A stretch of 28,028 bases of DNA from an uncultured Oscillospiraceae bacterium (GCA_910579155.1 CAJTTS010000045.1:1-28028); one strand, 5' to 3'. Shown: positions 1-9,553, counted from the first letter of the stretch. A program made the numbers and translations. The notes: generated from the letters alone by a model not told the origin.

Positions 1-65
1 AGCAGAAGATGGTGGATACCGGCGGACGCGTCAGCCGCTTCAACAAGAAGTTCGGTTTGGGCTAA
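1..65 (+). CDS. C-terminal end of an unidentified protein (partial)
   Basis: The frame starting at base 3 is open from the window edge and ends at TAA 63-65. The last residues read ...GGRVSRFNKKFGLG, with several basic residues. The gene's start lies upstream of the window. A hairpin terminator begins 14 bases after the stop, which supports this being a genuine gene end. Twenty residues are too few to name a family, so no function is proposed. Confidence 0.5.
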   Translation, partial: QKMVDTGGRVSRFNKKFGLG

Positions 66-78
66 AACCTGTCAGTTC

Positions 79-118
79 AAAGACCCGTTGCAAGCAATTG
101 CGGCGGGTCTTTCTCTTT
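79..118 (+). terminator. Rho-independent terminator
   Basis: The arms AAAGACCCG (79-87) and CGGGTCTTT (104-112) pair perfectly and are followed by a pyrimidine-rich TTTCTCTTTCT run. It closes the partial gene that ends at base 65. Confidence 0.75.
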
Positions 119-167
119 CTCGCCCCGCTTGCATATACTAACGTATCAAAACAGGAGGTATTCCGCC

Positions 168-671
168 ATGTTTCAAAAAGTCGATCCCAAAACCCTGGAC
201 CTCAACCCCTTTGCCGCCATCGGCAGTCAGTGGATGCTCATTACCGCCGGAACGCCGGACCACTGCAACACCATGACCGCCTCCTGGGGCGGGCTGGGGG
301 TGCTGTGGGGCGCGCCCATGGCTACGGCCTATATCCGCCCCCAGCGGTACACCAAGGAGTTTGTGGATGGGAACGAGTATTTCACCCTGTCTTTCTTCCC
401 GGAACAATACCGTCCCCAGTTGAGCCTGTGCGGCGCTAAAAGCGGGCGGGACATGGACAAGGTAAAGGAGTGCGGCTTTACCGTGGCCGCCGGGGCCGGG
501 AACGCCCCCTATTTTGAGCAGGCGGAGCTGGTGCTGGTGTGCCGCAAGCGGATGGCCGTGCCCATGGACCCCGCCCTCATGCCGGAGGATGTGAAGGAGA
601 AGTGGTATCCCAACAGCGACTGGCACACCATGTACTGGGGGGAGATCGTGGAGGCGTTGAAAAAAGTATAA
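168..671 (+). CDS. Flavin reductase family protein (FMN-binding split barrel)
   Basis: This 167-aa cytoplasmic protein belongs by pattern to the flavin-reductase/flavoredoxin family, which binds FMN in a split barrel and takes part in NAD(P)H- or ferredoxin-linked electron transfer. The segments supporting this are ITAGTPDHCNTMTASWGG near residues 25-42, where the T-x-S motif is typical of the FMN phosphate site, then RPQRYTKEF and the FTLSFF strand. The length is normal for the short flavoredoxin-like group. ATG 168 is chosen because AGGAGG (153-158) lies 9 bases upstream; an earlier in-frame start has no such site. A TATACT at 134-139 could be its -10 box, but no good -35 box is visible. 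The substrate cannot be read from the sequence. An alpha/beta hydrolase follows 31 bases later on the same strand. Confidence 0.85.
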   Translation: MFQKVDPKTLDLNPFAAIGSQWMLITAGTPDHCNTMTASWGGLGVLWGAPMATAYIRPQRYTKEFVDGNEYFTLSFFPEQYRPQLSLCGAKSGRDMDKVKECGFTVAAGAGNAPYFEQAELVLVCRKRMAVPMDPALMPEDVKEKWYPNSDWHTMYWGEIVEALKKV

Positions 672-702
672 GGCACGGAAGGACAAGGGGGCAATCGGCC
701 TG

Positions 703-1383
703 ATGGATATCAAGCATTTTTACGTGGAAAAGGGACAGGGCGATCCGCTGATCCTGCTCCACGGCAACGGGGAAAGCTGCGCATACTTTCAGCGCCAGAT
801 GGACGCGTTTTCGGCCCGGTATCATGTGTACGCCCTGGACACCAGGGGACACGGCAAAACCCCAAGGGGCGAACGCCCGTTTACCATACGCCAGTTCGCG
901 GAGGATCTGCTGGGGTTTCTGGACGAGCATCAAATCCCCAAAACCCATCTGCTGGGGTTTTCCGACGGCGGCAATATCGCCATGGTGTTTGCCATGCGCC
1001 ATCCGCAGCGGGTGGGCCGGCTGATTCTGAACGGTGCCAATCTGGACGCAGGGGGCGTGAAGCGCACGGTGCAGCTGCCCATTGAAATCGGCTACCGAAT
1101 TGCACGGAAATTTTCGGGAAAAAGTGACCGGGCCAGATTCAATGCCGAACTGCTTGGCCTTATGGTGAGCGACCCCAATGTGCGCCCGGAGGAGCTGTCC
1201 AAAATCACGGCAAAAACGCTGGTGATTGCCGGGACAAAGGATATGATCAAAGCGGAGCATACCAGGCTCATCGCCCAAAGCATACCCGGGGCGGAGCTCA
1301 CCTTCCTGCCGGGAGATCATTTTATCGCCGGCAAAAACCCGAAGGCATTCAACCAAAGAGTTTTGGAATTTTTAACCAAATAA
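703..1383 (+). CDS. Alpha/beta hydrolase
   Basis: This 226-aa alpha/beta-hydrolase-fold protein is probably a cytoplasmic esterase or lipase-like enzyme. The oxyanion-hole motif HGNG is at residues 20-23. The nucleophile elbow G-F-S-D-G puts the serine at residue 87, the acid is probably Asp180 (GTKD), and the histidine is His206 (PGDHF), so the catalytic triad looks intact. The length is slightly short because the cap domain is small. ATG 703 has only a weak purine-rich stretch upstream. The stop codon is followed 10 bases later by hflX, so the two may be co-transcribed. The substrate is unknown, and the family is too broad to say more. Confidence 0.85.
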   Translation: MDIKHFYVEKGQGDPLILLHGNGESCAYFQRQMDAFSARYHVYALDTRGHGKTPRGERPFTIRQFAEDLLGFLDEHQIPKTHLLGFSDGGNIAMVFAMRHPQRVGRLILNGANLDAGGVKRTVQLPIEIGYRIARKFSGKSDRARFNAELLGLMVSDPNVRPEELSKITAKTLVIAGTKDMIKAEHTRLIAQSIPGAELTFLPGDHFIAGKNPKAFNQRVLEFLTK

Positions 1384-1393
1384 AGAGGAAGCT

Positions 1394-2656
<1,263 letters not shown>

Positions 2657-2670
2657 ACAGGGGAGAAAAG

Positions 2671-2713
2671 AGCCGAAGGCCGGCACTTTGTAAAAAAGTG
2701 TCGGCCTTCGGCT
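2671..2713. terminator. Bidirectional terminator between hflX and the EFR1 gene
   Basis: The arms AGCCGAAGGCCGGCACTTT and AAGTGTCGGCCTTCGGCT pair almost perfectly around a TAAAA loop. The hairpin lies between two convergent genes and could serve both. Confidence 0.8.
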
Positions 2714-2735
2714 AACTTGTAAAAACTCCGGGGAT

Positions 2736-3503
2736 TTAAATAAATAATTCGTTTTCTTTTCTGGTGGAACAGGCTTTTTTCAGCGCCAAAGCTGCGGCGG
2801 TAACCATGGCTTGATTTACGTGGCGGGCGGATTGCGGGCATTTTACCACACAGCGCATACATGAAATGCACTTTTTGCTGTCTGCAACTTTCAAGTTTTC
2901 CGGGCTTATCGCCTTTGCGGGACACTGTTCGGCACAAAGGCCGCAGCTTGTGCAGTCGCCGTTTGCTTTCGGCACCAAACCGGCTCCGGACGCTTTTTTA
3001 TAGGGGCGGTTTCCCGGTACTTGCGGCGTTGTAAGCTGGGCGAGGCCGCCGTTTATTTTATCTAAAATTTTTTGGGAAAAATAGGTTAACTCGCTTTCAT
3101 CTTTTGCGTCGGGCCTGCCTGTCGCATACTGATGGATGATAGAATGCTCCGCGATGGCGGCAATAGCGGCGATGACCTTAAAACCGCCCTTTTCCGCAAT
3201 GTCGTTCAATTCAACCAGGGTATCTTCGTACGCCCGGTTGCCATACACGCAGACCAGGACGCACGGAGTCTGGTTTCCGTGGATATTTGAAATCCTTTGA
3301 GCGGCCAGACCGGGAACCCGTCCCCCATAGGAGGGAATGGCAATGATCGCAAGATCTCCTTTTCCCAAGCTAAGGAACGAACCGGCGGTTTGCGCGTTGG
3401 ATAAGTCAATTTTATGGACGGGCATCCCCCAGGATCTGGTGATGAGTTCCGCGACTTGGGCAGTTCCTCCGGTGGGGCTAAAGGTAATTTGTGTGACGTT
3501 CAT
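2736..3503 (-). CDS. EFR1-type flavodoxin/ferredoxin fusion protein
   Basis: This 255-aa protein joins an N-terminal flavodoxin-like domain to a C-terminal pair of [4Fe-4S] motifs, the arrangement known as EFR1-family ferredoxins in anaerobic Firmicutes. It opens with FSPTGGTAQVAE, the FMN phosphate-binding loop. The cluster motifs are CTSCGLCAEQCP and CISCMRCVVKCP, each CxxCxxCxxxCP, in the last 70 residues. It should act as a cytoplasmic low-potential electron carrier; its partners cannot be read from sequence. The start has AGGAGGT 5 bases upstream and a consensus promoter. The gene is divergent from an Rrf2 regulator with overlapping control regions, so Rrf2 control is likely but inferred. 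GC content is lower than in its neighbours. Confidence 0.88.
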   Translation of the reverse strand: MNVTQITFSPTGGTAQVAELITRSWGMPVHKIDLSNAQTAGSFLSLGKGDLAIIAIPSYGGRVPGLAAQRISNIHGNQTPCVLVCVYGNRAYEDTLVELNDIAEKGGFKVIAAIAAIAEHSIIHQYATGRPDAKDESELTYFSQKILDKINGGLAQLTTPQVPGNRPYKKASGAGLVPKANGDCTSCGLCAEQCPAKAISPENLKVADSKKCISCMRCVVKCPQSARHVNQAMVTAAALALKKACSTRKENELFI

Positions 3504-3535
3504 GGTTGACCTCCTGTAATTTTTAAATTTACATC

Positions 3536-3564
3536 ATTATAGCAAGTGCAAAGTATAATGTCAA
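3536..3564 (-). promoter_or_regulatory. Consensus sigma-A promoter of the EFR1 gene
   Basis: On the minus strand, TTGACA (3564-3559) and TATAAT (3541-3536) are separated by exactly 17 bases, a full consensus match, about 35 bases upstream of the EFR1 start codon. Confidence 0.85.
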
Positions 3565-3566
3565 GA

Positions 3567-3595
3567 TTTACAGCGACATTCAAATATGGTACACT
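3567..3595 (+). promoter_or_regulatory. Promoter of the Rrf2 regulator gene
   Basis: TTTACA (3567-3572) and TACACT (3590-3595) are 17 bases apart. Its -35 box sits two bases from the -35 box of the opposing EFR1 promoter, so one bound repressor could block both. Confidence 0.65.
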
Positions 3596-3618
3596 TGAGC
3601 TATAAAAGGAGGAGCGAT

Positions 3619-4059
3619 ATGCATATCAGCACAAAATGCTCTGTTGCCATCCATTGCCTGATTTTTATTTATGAATATGGGGAGAAACGGAAGGTAACCA
3701 GTGACCTTTTATCATTATCGACCGGAACCAATTCGGTCACGATCCGAACGATTATCAGTGGCCTCAAAAAAGACGGGATCATATCTGTGAGGCCTGGGAC
3801 AGGGGGCGCAACGCTGGACTGCCCGCTAAGCGAAGTCACCTTATACCGCGTATGCAAGGCGATCGAACCGGACTTTGCTTCTAAACTCATCGGCGTACAC
3901 CCGTTACCTTCGCCATTATGCCCTGTGGGAAAAAATATTTATGACGTATTGGGCTGTTCTTATCAGAAAATTGGGAAAGACTTATGTGAAAGTCTGAAAA
4001 GCATTACATTAGAAAATATTCTTTTTGATTACCACCGCATTTTGCAAAAGCCCAATTAA
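3619..4059 (+). CDS. Rrf2 family transcriptional regulator
   Basis: This 146-aa winged-helix protein has the Rrf2 pattern: an N-terminal helix beginning MHISTKCSVAIHCL, a recognition region (SVTIRTIISGLKKDGII) and a wing (RPGTGGATL). Rrf2 proteins such as IscR, NsrR and CymR respond to Fe-S status, nitric oxide or sulfur metabolites. This one has scattered cysteines (CPLSE, PLCPVG, LGCSY, DLCES) but not the tight three-cysteine IscR motif, so its signal is unclear. ATG 3619 is set by AAGGAGGAG a few bases upstream. Its divergent neighbour is a ferredoxin-type redox protein, its most likely target. GC is lower than in flanking genes, which suggests that this pair was acquired together. Confidence 0.85.
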   Translation: MHISTKCSVAIHCLIFIYEYGEKRKVTSDLLSLSTGTNSVTIRTIISGLKKDGIISVRPGTGGATLDCPLSEVTLYRVCKAIEPDFASKLIGVHPLPSPLCPVGKNIYDVLGCSYQKIGKDLCESLKSITLENILFDYHRILQKPN

Positions 4060-4090
4060 ATTTTAACTTGAGAGGGAGCTTGATAATGCT

Positions 4091-4170
4091 GAGGCAATCG
4101 CGCGAGCGCCATTGCCTCCAGATATTGGTGCGCTTTCTTGCGTAGCGCACCCGATGTGGGCTTCCTTTTT
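4091..4170 (+). terminator. Two hairpins after the Rrf2 gene
   Basis: GAGGCAAT/ATTGCCTC (4091-4098 with 4111-4118) and GGTGCGCT/AGCGCACC (4127-4134 with 4144-4151) form two perfect 8-bp stems, and a T-rich CTTCCTTTTT run follows at 4161-4170. This probably terminates the Rrf2 transcript. The tract is 10 bases from the second stem, so it is not a classical terminator. Confidence 0.45.
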
Positions 4171-4190
4171 CCGCTTTAGTGTGATATAAT
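4162..4190 (+). promoter_or_regulatory. Promoter of proB-proA with extended -10
   Basis: TGATATAAT is an extended -10 box with TATAAT at 4185-4190. The -35 position holds only TTCCTT (4162-4167) at a 17-base spacing. It lies 31 bases upstream of the proB ATG. No T-box-like specifier or antiterminator was visible. Confidence 0.6.
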
Positions 4191-4221
4191 GGGCAAAATA
4201 TGAGACAGAGAGGGAACGACT

Positions 4222-5010
4222 ATGAAAATCGTGGTCAAAGTGGGCACTTCCACCCTGGCCCACTCCACCGGGCGGCTGAACATCCGCCGGGTGGAGGAGC
4301 TGGTGAAGGTATTGTCCGACTTGAAAAACGCGGGGCATCAGCTTATCCTGGTATCCTCCGGGGCCATCGGCATGGGGGTGGGCAAGCTGAACCTCCCCGG
4401 CCGCCCGGCGGATATGCCCACCAAGCAGGCCGCCGCCGCCGTGGGCCAGTGCGAGCTGATGTATACCTACGACAAGCTGTTCGCAGGCTATAATCACACT
4501 GTAGCCCAGCTTTTGCTGACGGCGGAGGATGTGAACTTCCCCCGGCGGCGGCAGAACTTCGTCAACGCCATGGACCGCCTGCTGGAGCTCAACGCCCTGC
4601 CCATCGTCAATGAGAACGACGCGGTGGCCACCGACGAGGTGGGCGTGTCCACCACCATCGGGGAAAACGACACCCTGTCCGCCATTGTGGCGGAGTGCGT
4701 GGGGGCGGACCTGCTCATTTTGCTCAGCGACATTGACGGGCTTTACACCGCCGACCCCAGGAAGGATGCGGACGCCGTCCTCATCCCCGAGGTGCGGGAG
4801 ATCACCCGGTCGCTGAAAACCCTGGCAGGGGCTCCGGGCTCCGCCCTGGGCACCGGGGGGATGGCCACCAAATTGAAAGCGGCGGAGATTGTCATGGCCT
4901 GCGGCTGCGACATGGTCATTGCCAACGGACAGAAGCCTGAGCATTTGTACGGTATTGTTGCGGGGAAGCACACCGGCACCCGCTTTATTGGAAGGAGAGA
5001 GGGCCAGTGA
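4222..5010 (+). CDS. proB: Glutamate 5-kinase
   Basis: This 262-aa amino-acid kinase catalyses ATP-dependent phosphorylation of glutamate to gamma-glutamyl phosphate, the first step of proline synthesis. The KVGTSTLAH start, the [10 protein letters not shown] loop, the NENDAV motif and the [12 protein letters not shown] segment are typical of ProB. At 262 residues it lacks the C-terminal PUA domain of the longer E. coli type and is the short form common in Firmicutes. The ATG follows GAGAGGGA. Its TGA overlaps the GTG start of proA, which indicates translational coupling. Proline feedback inhibition is expected from the family but is not visible in the sequence. Confidence 0.95.
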   Translation: MKIVVKVGTSTLAHSTGRLNIRRVEELVKVLSDLKNAGHQLILVSSGAIGMGVGKLNLPGRPADMPTKQAAAAVGQCELMYTYDKLFAGYNHTVAQLLLTAEDVNFPRRRQNFVNAMDRLLELNALPIVNENDAVATDEVGVSTTIGENDTLSAIVAECVGADLLILLSDIDGLYTADPRKDADAVLIPEVREITRSLKTLAGAPGSALGTGGMATKLKAAEIVMACGCDMVIANGQKPEHLYGIVAGKHTGTRFIGRREGQ

Positions 5011-6263
5011 CAACATTAGAGTTGCTCCAACATGCGAAAAACGCCAAGCGCGCCATGGCGCTGGCCACCTCCGACATAAAAAATACTGCCCTGGTGGCCA
5101 TGGCCATGGCGCTGGAGAAGCGCGCCCCGTCCATTCTGACCGCCAACGCAACGGATATGGAGGCGGCCAGGGGCACTGTGTCCGACGTGATGCTGGACCG
5201 CCTGGCCCTCAGCCCTGAGCGCATCGCCGACATGGCGGACGGCGTGCGGAAGGTGGCGGCGCTGCCCGATCCGGTGGGACTGGTGCTCCGCCGGGAGGAG
5301 CAGCCCAATGGGCTGGTCATTGAAAGGACCGCCATACCCATGGGTGTGGTGGCCATCATCTATGAGAGCCGCCCCAACGTCACCTCCGACGCGGCGGCGC
5401 TGGCGCTGAAGGCGGGCTCCGCCTGCGTGCTGCGCTGCGGCAAGGAGGCCCACCGCTCCGCCGCCGCCATTGTGGACGCGCTGCGGCAGGGGCTGGCCGC
5501 CGCCGGGCTGCCCCAGGACGCGCTGGGCCTGGTGGAGGACACCACCCGGCAGTCCGCCAACGAACTGATGACCGCCAGTGGACTGGTTGACCTGCTGATC
5601 CCCCGGGGGGGTGCGGGGCTGATCCGGGCCTGTGTGGACAATGCCACCGTCCCGGTGATCGAGACGGGGACCGGCATCTGCCACGTCTACGTGGACAAGG
5701 ACGCGGACCTGAATATGGCGCTCAGCATCGTAGAGAACGCCAAGTGCTCCCGGCCCAGCGTGTGCAACGCCGCCGAGGTGTGCCTGGTGCATCGGGACTT
5801 TGCCGGGGTGTTCCTGCCCCGGCTGAAGGACCTCTTGGTGGACCAGCGGGCCATCCGGGGCATGGCCCCGGTGGAACTGCGGCTGGACGAGCGGGCTGCG
5901 GCCATCATCGACGGCGTTCCCGCCGGGCCGGAGGACTTCGACACCGAGTTTTTGGACTATATCCTGGCGGTCAAGGTGGTGGACGGCGTGGACGAGGCCG
6001 CCACCCACATCGCCGCCCACTCCACCGGCCACTCCGAGGCCATTGTCACCGCAAATGAGGACGCCGCCCGCCGTTTCACTGCCATGGTGGACTCCGCCGC
6101 CGTGTATTGGAATGCCTCCACCCGGTTCACAGATGGAGGCGTGTTCGGCCTGGGGTGCGAGATGGGCATCTCCACCCAGCGGCTCCACGCCCGGGGACCC
6201 ATGGGCCTGGCGGAGCTGTGCAGTTACAAATATGTTGTCAAGGGAACGGGGCAGGTGCGGTAA
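5007..6263 (+). CDS. proA: Gamma-glutamyl phosphate reductase
   Basis: This 418-aa NADPH-dependent aldehyde-dehydrogenase-fold enzyme reduces gamma-glutamyl phosphate to glutamate semialdehyde, the second proline step. The catalytic cysteine lies in the conserved [21 protein letters not shown] segment around residues 247-263. The [22 protein letters not shown] and [11 protein letters not shown] blocks are also characteristic. The start is GTG 5007, overlapping the proB stop by four bases, with GGAAGGAGAG just upstream. The length matches the family. proC is not in the window. Confidence 0.95.
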   Translation: MTTLELLQHAKNAKRAMALATSDIKNTALVAMAMALEKRAPSILTANATDMEAARGTVSDVMLDRLALSPERIADMADGVRKVAALPDPVGLVLRREEQPNGLVIERTAIPMGVVAIIYESRPNVTSDAAALALKAGSACVLRCGKEAHRSAAAIVDALRQGLAAAGLPQDALGLVEDTTRQSANELMTASGLVDLLIPRGGAGLIRACVDNATVPVIETGTGICHVYVDKDADLNMALSIVENAKCSRPSVCNAAEVCLVHRDFAGVFLPRLKDLLVDQRAIRGMAPVELRLDERAAAIIDGVPAGPEDFDTEFLDYILAVKVVDGVDEAATHIAAHSTGHSEAIVTANEDAARRFTAMVDSAAVYWNASTRFTDGGVFGLGCEMGISTQRLHARGPMGLAELCSYKYVVKGTGQVR

Positions 6264-6357
6264 CGCGGTTCAGGGAGGGCTTCCCGGCTGAGAGGAGCGG
6301 TCCCCGTTCTGTTTGGGAGGTGGCTGAAGCGGAAACGCAGCATGGGGAGGGACTGTA

Positions 6358-6399
6358 CCCTTTCTTCCGGAGCGGGCAGCCGTCCCTAAAAAGAAAGGG
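6358..6399. terminator. Weak inverted repeat between convergent genes
   Basis: CCCTTTCTT (6358-6366) and AAGAAAGGG (6391-6399) form a 9-bp stem with a 24-base loop in the 161-base gap between proA and the convergent membrane protein gene. It may terminate one or both; I see nothing else in this gap. Confidence 0.3.
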
Positions 6400-6424
6400 C
6401 ACTGGCCCTCTTGGCACACGTGAT

Positions 6425-6949
6425 CTACACCGGAATCGTCAAAAACGTCCTTACTGCGCCGCTGAGATCGGCAAACAGCGCGGCCATGGGCGGGAAGAAA
6501 GTAAACCACACGATCAGCGCCCCCAGCAGGGCGGCGAGCCCCACCGCCGCCTTGTCCGTCCCCGGCCACTCGCACAGCGGCCACAGCATTCGAGGCAGCA
6601 GGAACCCCACCGCCAGCAGCACGAAGTACAGCGCCAGGTCCATGTACAGGCTCTCACCCCGGAGGGTGATGTGGTAGAGATACCCCGCCGTCAACATGGC
6701 GGCGCAAACTATCACGATACTCAGCAGCCAGGGTGTGCGGCCGGCGCCGTTTCCTCCCCGCCCCATCAGCAGGGAGACGGCCAGCAGGGGAAAGTACAGC
6801 AGCTTTACGTGCTCCCAGACGCTCTCCCGGATCGGGGAGATCAGCGCCAGCGCCGGGTTGGGAAACCAGTGGAACAGAAAGTGGAGTACGATTCCTGCCG
6901 CTGCGGCAGTCAAATAGGACAGGATTAGCTTTTTGGTCGATTTTTCCAT
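6425..6949 (-). CDS. DUF6512-like integral membrane protein
   Basis: This 174-aa membrane protein has about five hydrophobic segments separated by short loops. A conserved-looking stretch, ISPIRESVWEHVKLLYFP, follows the first segment and is the signature I associate with the DUF6512 family of Clostridia; I hold that name only moderately. The start at 6949 is supported by GAGGTG six bases upstream. It is convergent with proA and divergent from spoIVB. Tandem 0A-box-like sites about 85 bases upstream raise the possibility that it is part of the sporulation regulon. No biochemical function is known to me. Confidence 0.7.
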   Translation of the reverse strand: MEKSTKKLILSYLTAAAAGIVLHFLFHWFPNPALALISPIRESVWEHVKLLYFPLLAVSLLMGRGGNGAGRTPWLLSIVIVCAAMLTAGYLYHITLRGESLYMDLALYFVLLAVGFLLPRMLWPLCEWPGTDKAAVGLAALLGALIVWFTFFPPMAALFADLSGAVRTFLTIPV

Positions 6950-7031
6950 AGTCACACCTCGCTTTTGATACAAGGTATGAGGCTGACAGGGCAGACTATG
7001 TTTGAAATTGTCCCTTTTTTTCTGCGGAGTT

Positions 7032-7049
7032 TGTCGAATTTTGTCCAAA
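7032..7049. promoter_or_regulatory. Tandem 0A-box-like sites upstream of the membrane protein gene
   Basis: TGTCGAA at 7032-7038 is an exact 0A box. It is followed 11 bases later by TGTCCAA (7043-7049), one mismatch away, on the same strand and helical face. They lie in the divergent region between the DUF6512-like gene and spoIVB. Binding by Spo0A is inferred. Confidence 0.35.
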
Positions 7050-7152
7050 TTTAACCAGAAAATCCGGCGTTTTCCAGGATTAAAAGCGGAATGCCTTGCG
7101 GCTTAATATCCCCGCTCCCGGGCCCTGTCAAACCCGCCTTACTTTGCCACGG

Positions 7153-7179
7153 TGAAAATCCGTTTCTGACGCCATATTA
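7153..7179 (+). promoter_or_regulatory. Possible sigma-G/sigma-F-type promoter for spoIVB
   Basis: TGAAAA (7153-7158) and CATATTA (7173-7179) resemble the -35 and -10 boxes of forespore sigma factors, and spoIVB is a forespore gene in Bacillus. The spacing of 14 bases is a little short, so this is a tentative reading. Confidence 0.25.
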
Positions 7180-7257
7180 ACAAAGCGGGCGTTGGGGCGT
7201 TTGCGGAGCATATTTCCGCAGCCGCCCGGATACCTGCCAGTTTCAAGAAGGCGGTGA

Positions 7258-8301
7258 ATGGATTTGAATGAAGAAGCCAGACCATTTATGGGGGCGGCGG
7301 TCCTGCGGGGGCTGGGATTGCTGCTGGCGGCGATGCTGACCATGTGGCCCGCCACGGCCTGGGCCAGTGCGCCCGCGGTGATCCCGGTGGGCAGGGCGGT
7401 GGGCATCAAGCTCTTTTCCGACGGCGTGGTGGTGGTGGGCACCTCCGATATCGCCACCGAAGAGGGCAACGTGAACCCGGCCAAAGACTGCGGCCTGAAA
7501 GAGGGTGACATCATCACCCACATCAATGCCACCGAGGTGGACACCATTGAAGAGGTCTCCGCCCTGCTCCAGGAGCTGGAGGGGGAGACCATGAGCATCC
7601 GGGCCATCCGGGACGACAAGCAGGTGCAGCTCACCGCCACGGCGGCGCTGTGTTCCGCCGACGGGGCCTATAAGCTGGGGGCGTGGATCCGGGATTCCAT
7701 GGCGGGCATTGGCACAGTGACCTTCTACTGCCCTGACACCGGGGCCTTCGGCGCGCTGGGCCACGGCATCAACGACGTGGATACCGCCCTGCTCATGCCC
7801 TTGGAGAGCGGTTCCATCCTGCCCGCCAGCGTGGCGGGGGTGGAGAAAGGCGTGAAGGGGGACCCCGGACAGCTCAAGGGCGTCTTTGACACCAGTTCCA
7901 CCCTGGGCCTGCTCCACGCTAACACCAGCGGCGGCGTGTTCGGCGTGATGGCGGACAGCGGCTGGGTGGAGGGCACACCGGTTGAGGTGGCGCAACGGGA
8001 CGAGGTGGAGGCTGGAGACGCCTCCATCCTGTGCAACATCGACCAAGACCAGGTGGAGGAGTATGCCGTGCGGATCGAGAAGGTGTTCCCGGAGAGCGCC
8101 GAGGACTGCCGGGATTACCTCATTAAGGTGACCGATCCCCGGCTGCTGGAGGCCACCGGCGGCATCGTCCAGGGGATGAGCGGGAGCCCCATCCTGCAAA
8201 ACGGGAAGATTGTCGGTGCGGTGACCCACGTTCTCATTGACGACCCTGCCAGCGGTTACGGCATTTGGGTGGGGCGGATGCTCCAACAATGTGAATACTA
8301 G
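7258..8301 (+). CDS. spoIVB: SpoIVB serine peptidase (family S55)
   Basis: This 347-aa protein is the forespore-secreted serine peptidase that in Bacillus triggers pro-sigma-K processing by cleaving SpoIVFA and also acts on SpoIIQ. A hydrophobic signal or anchor covers about residues 14-34, a PDZ domain about 60-120 (KEGDIITHINATEV), and the S55 peptidase domain the rest. The catalytic histidine is in LGHGI near residue 169 and the serine in GIVQGMSGSPI near 308. It is somewhat shorter than the Bacillus protein. The start is set by GAAGGCGG just upstream. Its position directly before spo0A is the conserved order in spore-forming Clostridia and Bacilli. Confidence 0.95.
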   Translation: MDLNEEARPFMGAAVLRGLGLLLAAMLTMWPATAWASAPAVIPVGRAVGIKLFSDGVVVVGTSDIATEEGNVNPAKDCGLKEGDIITHINATEVDTIEEVSALLQELEGETMSIRAIRDDKQVQLTATAALCSADGAYKLGAWIRDSMAGIGTVTFYCPDTGAFGALGHGINDVDTALLMPLESGSILPASVAGVEKGVKGDPGQLKGVFDTSSTLGLLHANTSGGVFGVMADSGWVEGTPVEVAQRDEVEAGDASILCNIDQDQVEEYAVRIEKVFPESAEDCRDYLIKVTDPRLLEATGGIVQGMSGSPILQNGKIVGAVTHVLIDDPASGYGIWVGRMLQQCEY

Positions 8302-8347
8302 ATGCAATTTCCAATTTTTTGATTCCAAAACCGGACTGTGACCGGAT

Positions 8348-8366
8348 TTCGACAGTGGATGTCGAA
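8348..8366. promoter_or_regulatory. Inverted pair of 0A boxes upstream of spo0A
   Basis: TTCGACA (8348-8354) and TGTCGAA (8360-8366) form a perfect inverted pair of the 0A box around GTGGA, 131 bases before the spo0A start. Autoregulation of spo0A through such boxes is known in Bacillus; here it is inferred from the motif and its place. Confidence 0.6.
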
Positions 8367-8496
8367 GAAAACTTTGAAAAAACGTGCAAAAATTCCTTGC
8401 CAACTGGGGGAATCTGTGGTATTTTAAGGATGTGCCAAAAATTGGAAAAAATGGTAATTCAATACCTCAGGTCACGGACCGGAAAGGAACATGGAT

Positions 8497-9252
8497 ATGA
8501 GCGAGAAGAAGAAGATCGTGCTGGCGGACGCTTCAGAGGAATTCCGTCAAATGCTGGCTGATATGATCCAGCAGGAGCCGGATCTGTCGGTCTGCGCCCA
8601 AACGGGCAGCGGTGAGGAGCTGTTGGAGCTGGTTTCGCGCCACAGGCCGGACATCGTCATTATGGATCTGATGCTGGCGGGGATGGACGGCCTGGAGGTG
8701 CTGGAGAGGCTGGAAGAGGATCGGCCCCGTATGTTGGTGCTGTCCGCGTTCAACAATCCGGCGGTGGCGGAGCAGGTCATTGCCCTGGGCGGTGATTACT
8801 GTATGTTGAAACCCTGCCGGGGCCAGGCGGTGATCGATCGCGCCCGGTCGCTGGTCAACGGCGCGTCCAACCAGCTCCAGGAGGAGAGCAAGCCCCGGGA
8901 CCTGGAGCGCCAGATCACCGCCATCATTCACGAGATTGGGGTTCCCGCGCATATCAAGGGCTACCAATACCTGCGGGAGGCCATCGGCCTGGCTGTGACG
9001 GATATGGAGATCATTAACGCCGTGACCAAGGTATTGTACCCGGCGGTGGCCAAGAAATTCGGCACCACCGCCAGCCGGGTGGAGCGGGCCATCCGTCACG
9101 CCATCGAGGTGGCCTGGGACCGGGGCGACCTGGAGACGCTGCAAAAGTATTTCGGCTACACCGTCTCCAACGCCAAGGGCAAGCCCACCAACAGCGAGTT
9201 CATCGCCATGATCGCCGACCGGATCTCCCTGGACGGCGCTGTCCAGGCGTAA
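8497..9252 (+). CDS. spo0A: Sporulation master regulator Spo0A
   Basis: This 251-aa response regulator governs entry into sporulation by binding 0A boxes when phosphorylated. The receiver domain runs to about residue 120, with acidic residues in LADASEEF and the phosphoacceptor Asp57 in [13 protein letters not shown]. The C-terminal Spo0A DNA-binding domain begins near residue 145 ([17 protein letters not shown]) and includes the recognition-helix segment [15 protein letters not shown]. The length is normal. ATG 8497 is preferred to ATG 8491 because AAGGA (8484-8488) is 8 bases from the former and only 2 from the latter. The inverted 0A boxes upstream suggest autoregulation. Two hairpins follow. 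Confidence 0.97.
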   Translation: MSEKKKIVLADASEEFRQMLADMIQQEPDLSVCAQTGSGEELLELVSRHRPDIVIMDLMLAGMDGLEVLERLEEDRPRMLVLSAFNNPAVAEQVIALGGDYCMLKPCRGQAVIDRARSLVNGASNQLQEESKPRDLERQITAIIHEIGVPAHIKGYQYLREAIGLAVTDMEIINAVTKVLYPAVAKKFGTTASRVERAIRHAIEVAWDRGDLETLQKYFGYTVSNAKGKPTNSEFIAMIADRISLDGAVQA

Positions 9253-9267
9253 CGGGGACGGGGCCAG

Positions 9268-9291
9268 CCTTTTTCTTTTCAAAGAAAAAGG
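9268..9291. repeat. Palindromic A/T-rich repeat, copy 1
   Basis: CCTTTTTCTTT-TC-AAAGAAAAAGG is a perfect 11-bp palindrome just after spo0A. Its 17-base core TCTTTTCAAAGAAAAAG (9274-9290) recurs exactly at 9554-9570. It could also act as a weak terminator. Confidence 0.6.
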
Positions 9292-9340
9292 AAGCGAAAA
9301 AGAAACTTTAGACTGCTATCTATATCATTTTCATCATTCA

Positions 9341-9376
9341 AGGCGGGGCAGAAACCTGGTTGTTTCTGCCCCGCCT
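9341..9376. terminator. Strong hairpin between spo0A and ahcY
   Basis: AGGCGGGGCAGAAAC (9341-9355) and GTTTCTGCCCCGCCT (9362-9376) form a perfect 15-bp stem with a six-base loop. It is symmetrical between the convergent genes spo0A and ahcY. The T run after it is poor. The rest of the 323-base gap (9253-9575) holds two copies of an A/T-rich repeat and a small GCTTTTGC/GCAAAAGC stem at 9521-9539, with no credible gene. Confidence 0.65.
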
Positions 9377-9553
9377 TACAATGCTATGATTATAAATTTT
9401 TCTATATGGTTGCTTTGGCTTCATTACCGAGCGGAAACAGAATCGTTTTCTCCCTCGTTTGTAACGCTCTAAAAGTTTCTTTTTGCCCACTTTTCTCCTT
9501 TCAGGGACGCACTCCACTAAGCTTTTGCTGTGCAAAAGCAAGTGTCGTTGCAG

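Noticed and set aside
4060..4221. Possible T-box or other riboswitch before proB
   Set aside because: The two hairpins precede the proB promoter, and the leader after the -10 box is about 30 bases, too short. No T-box consensus was found.
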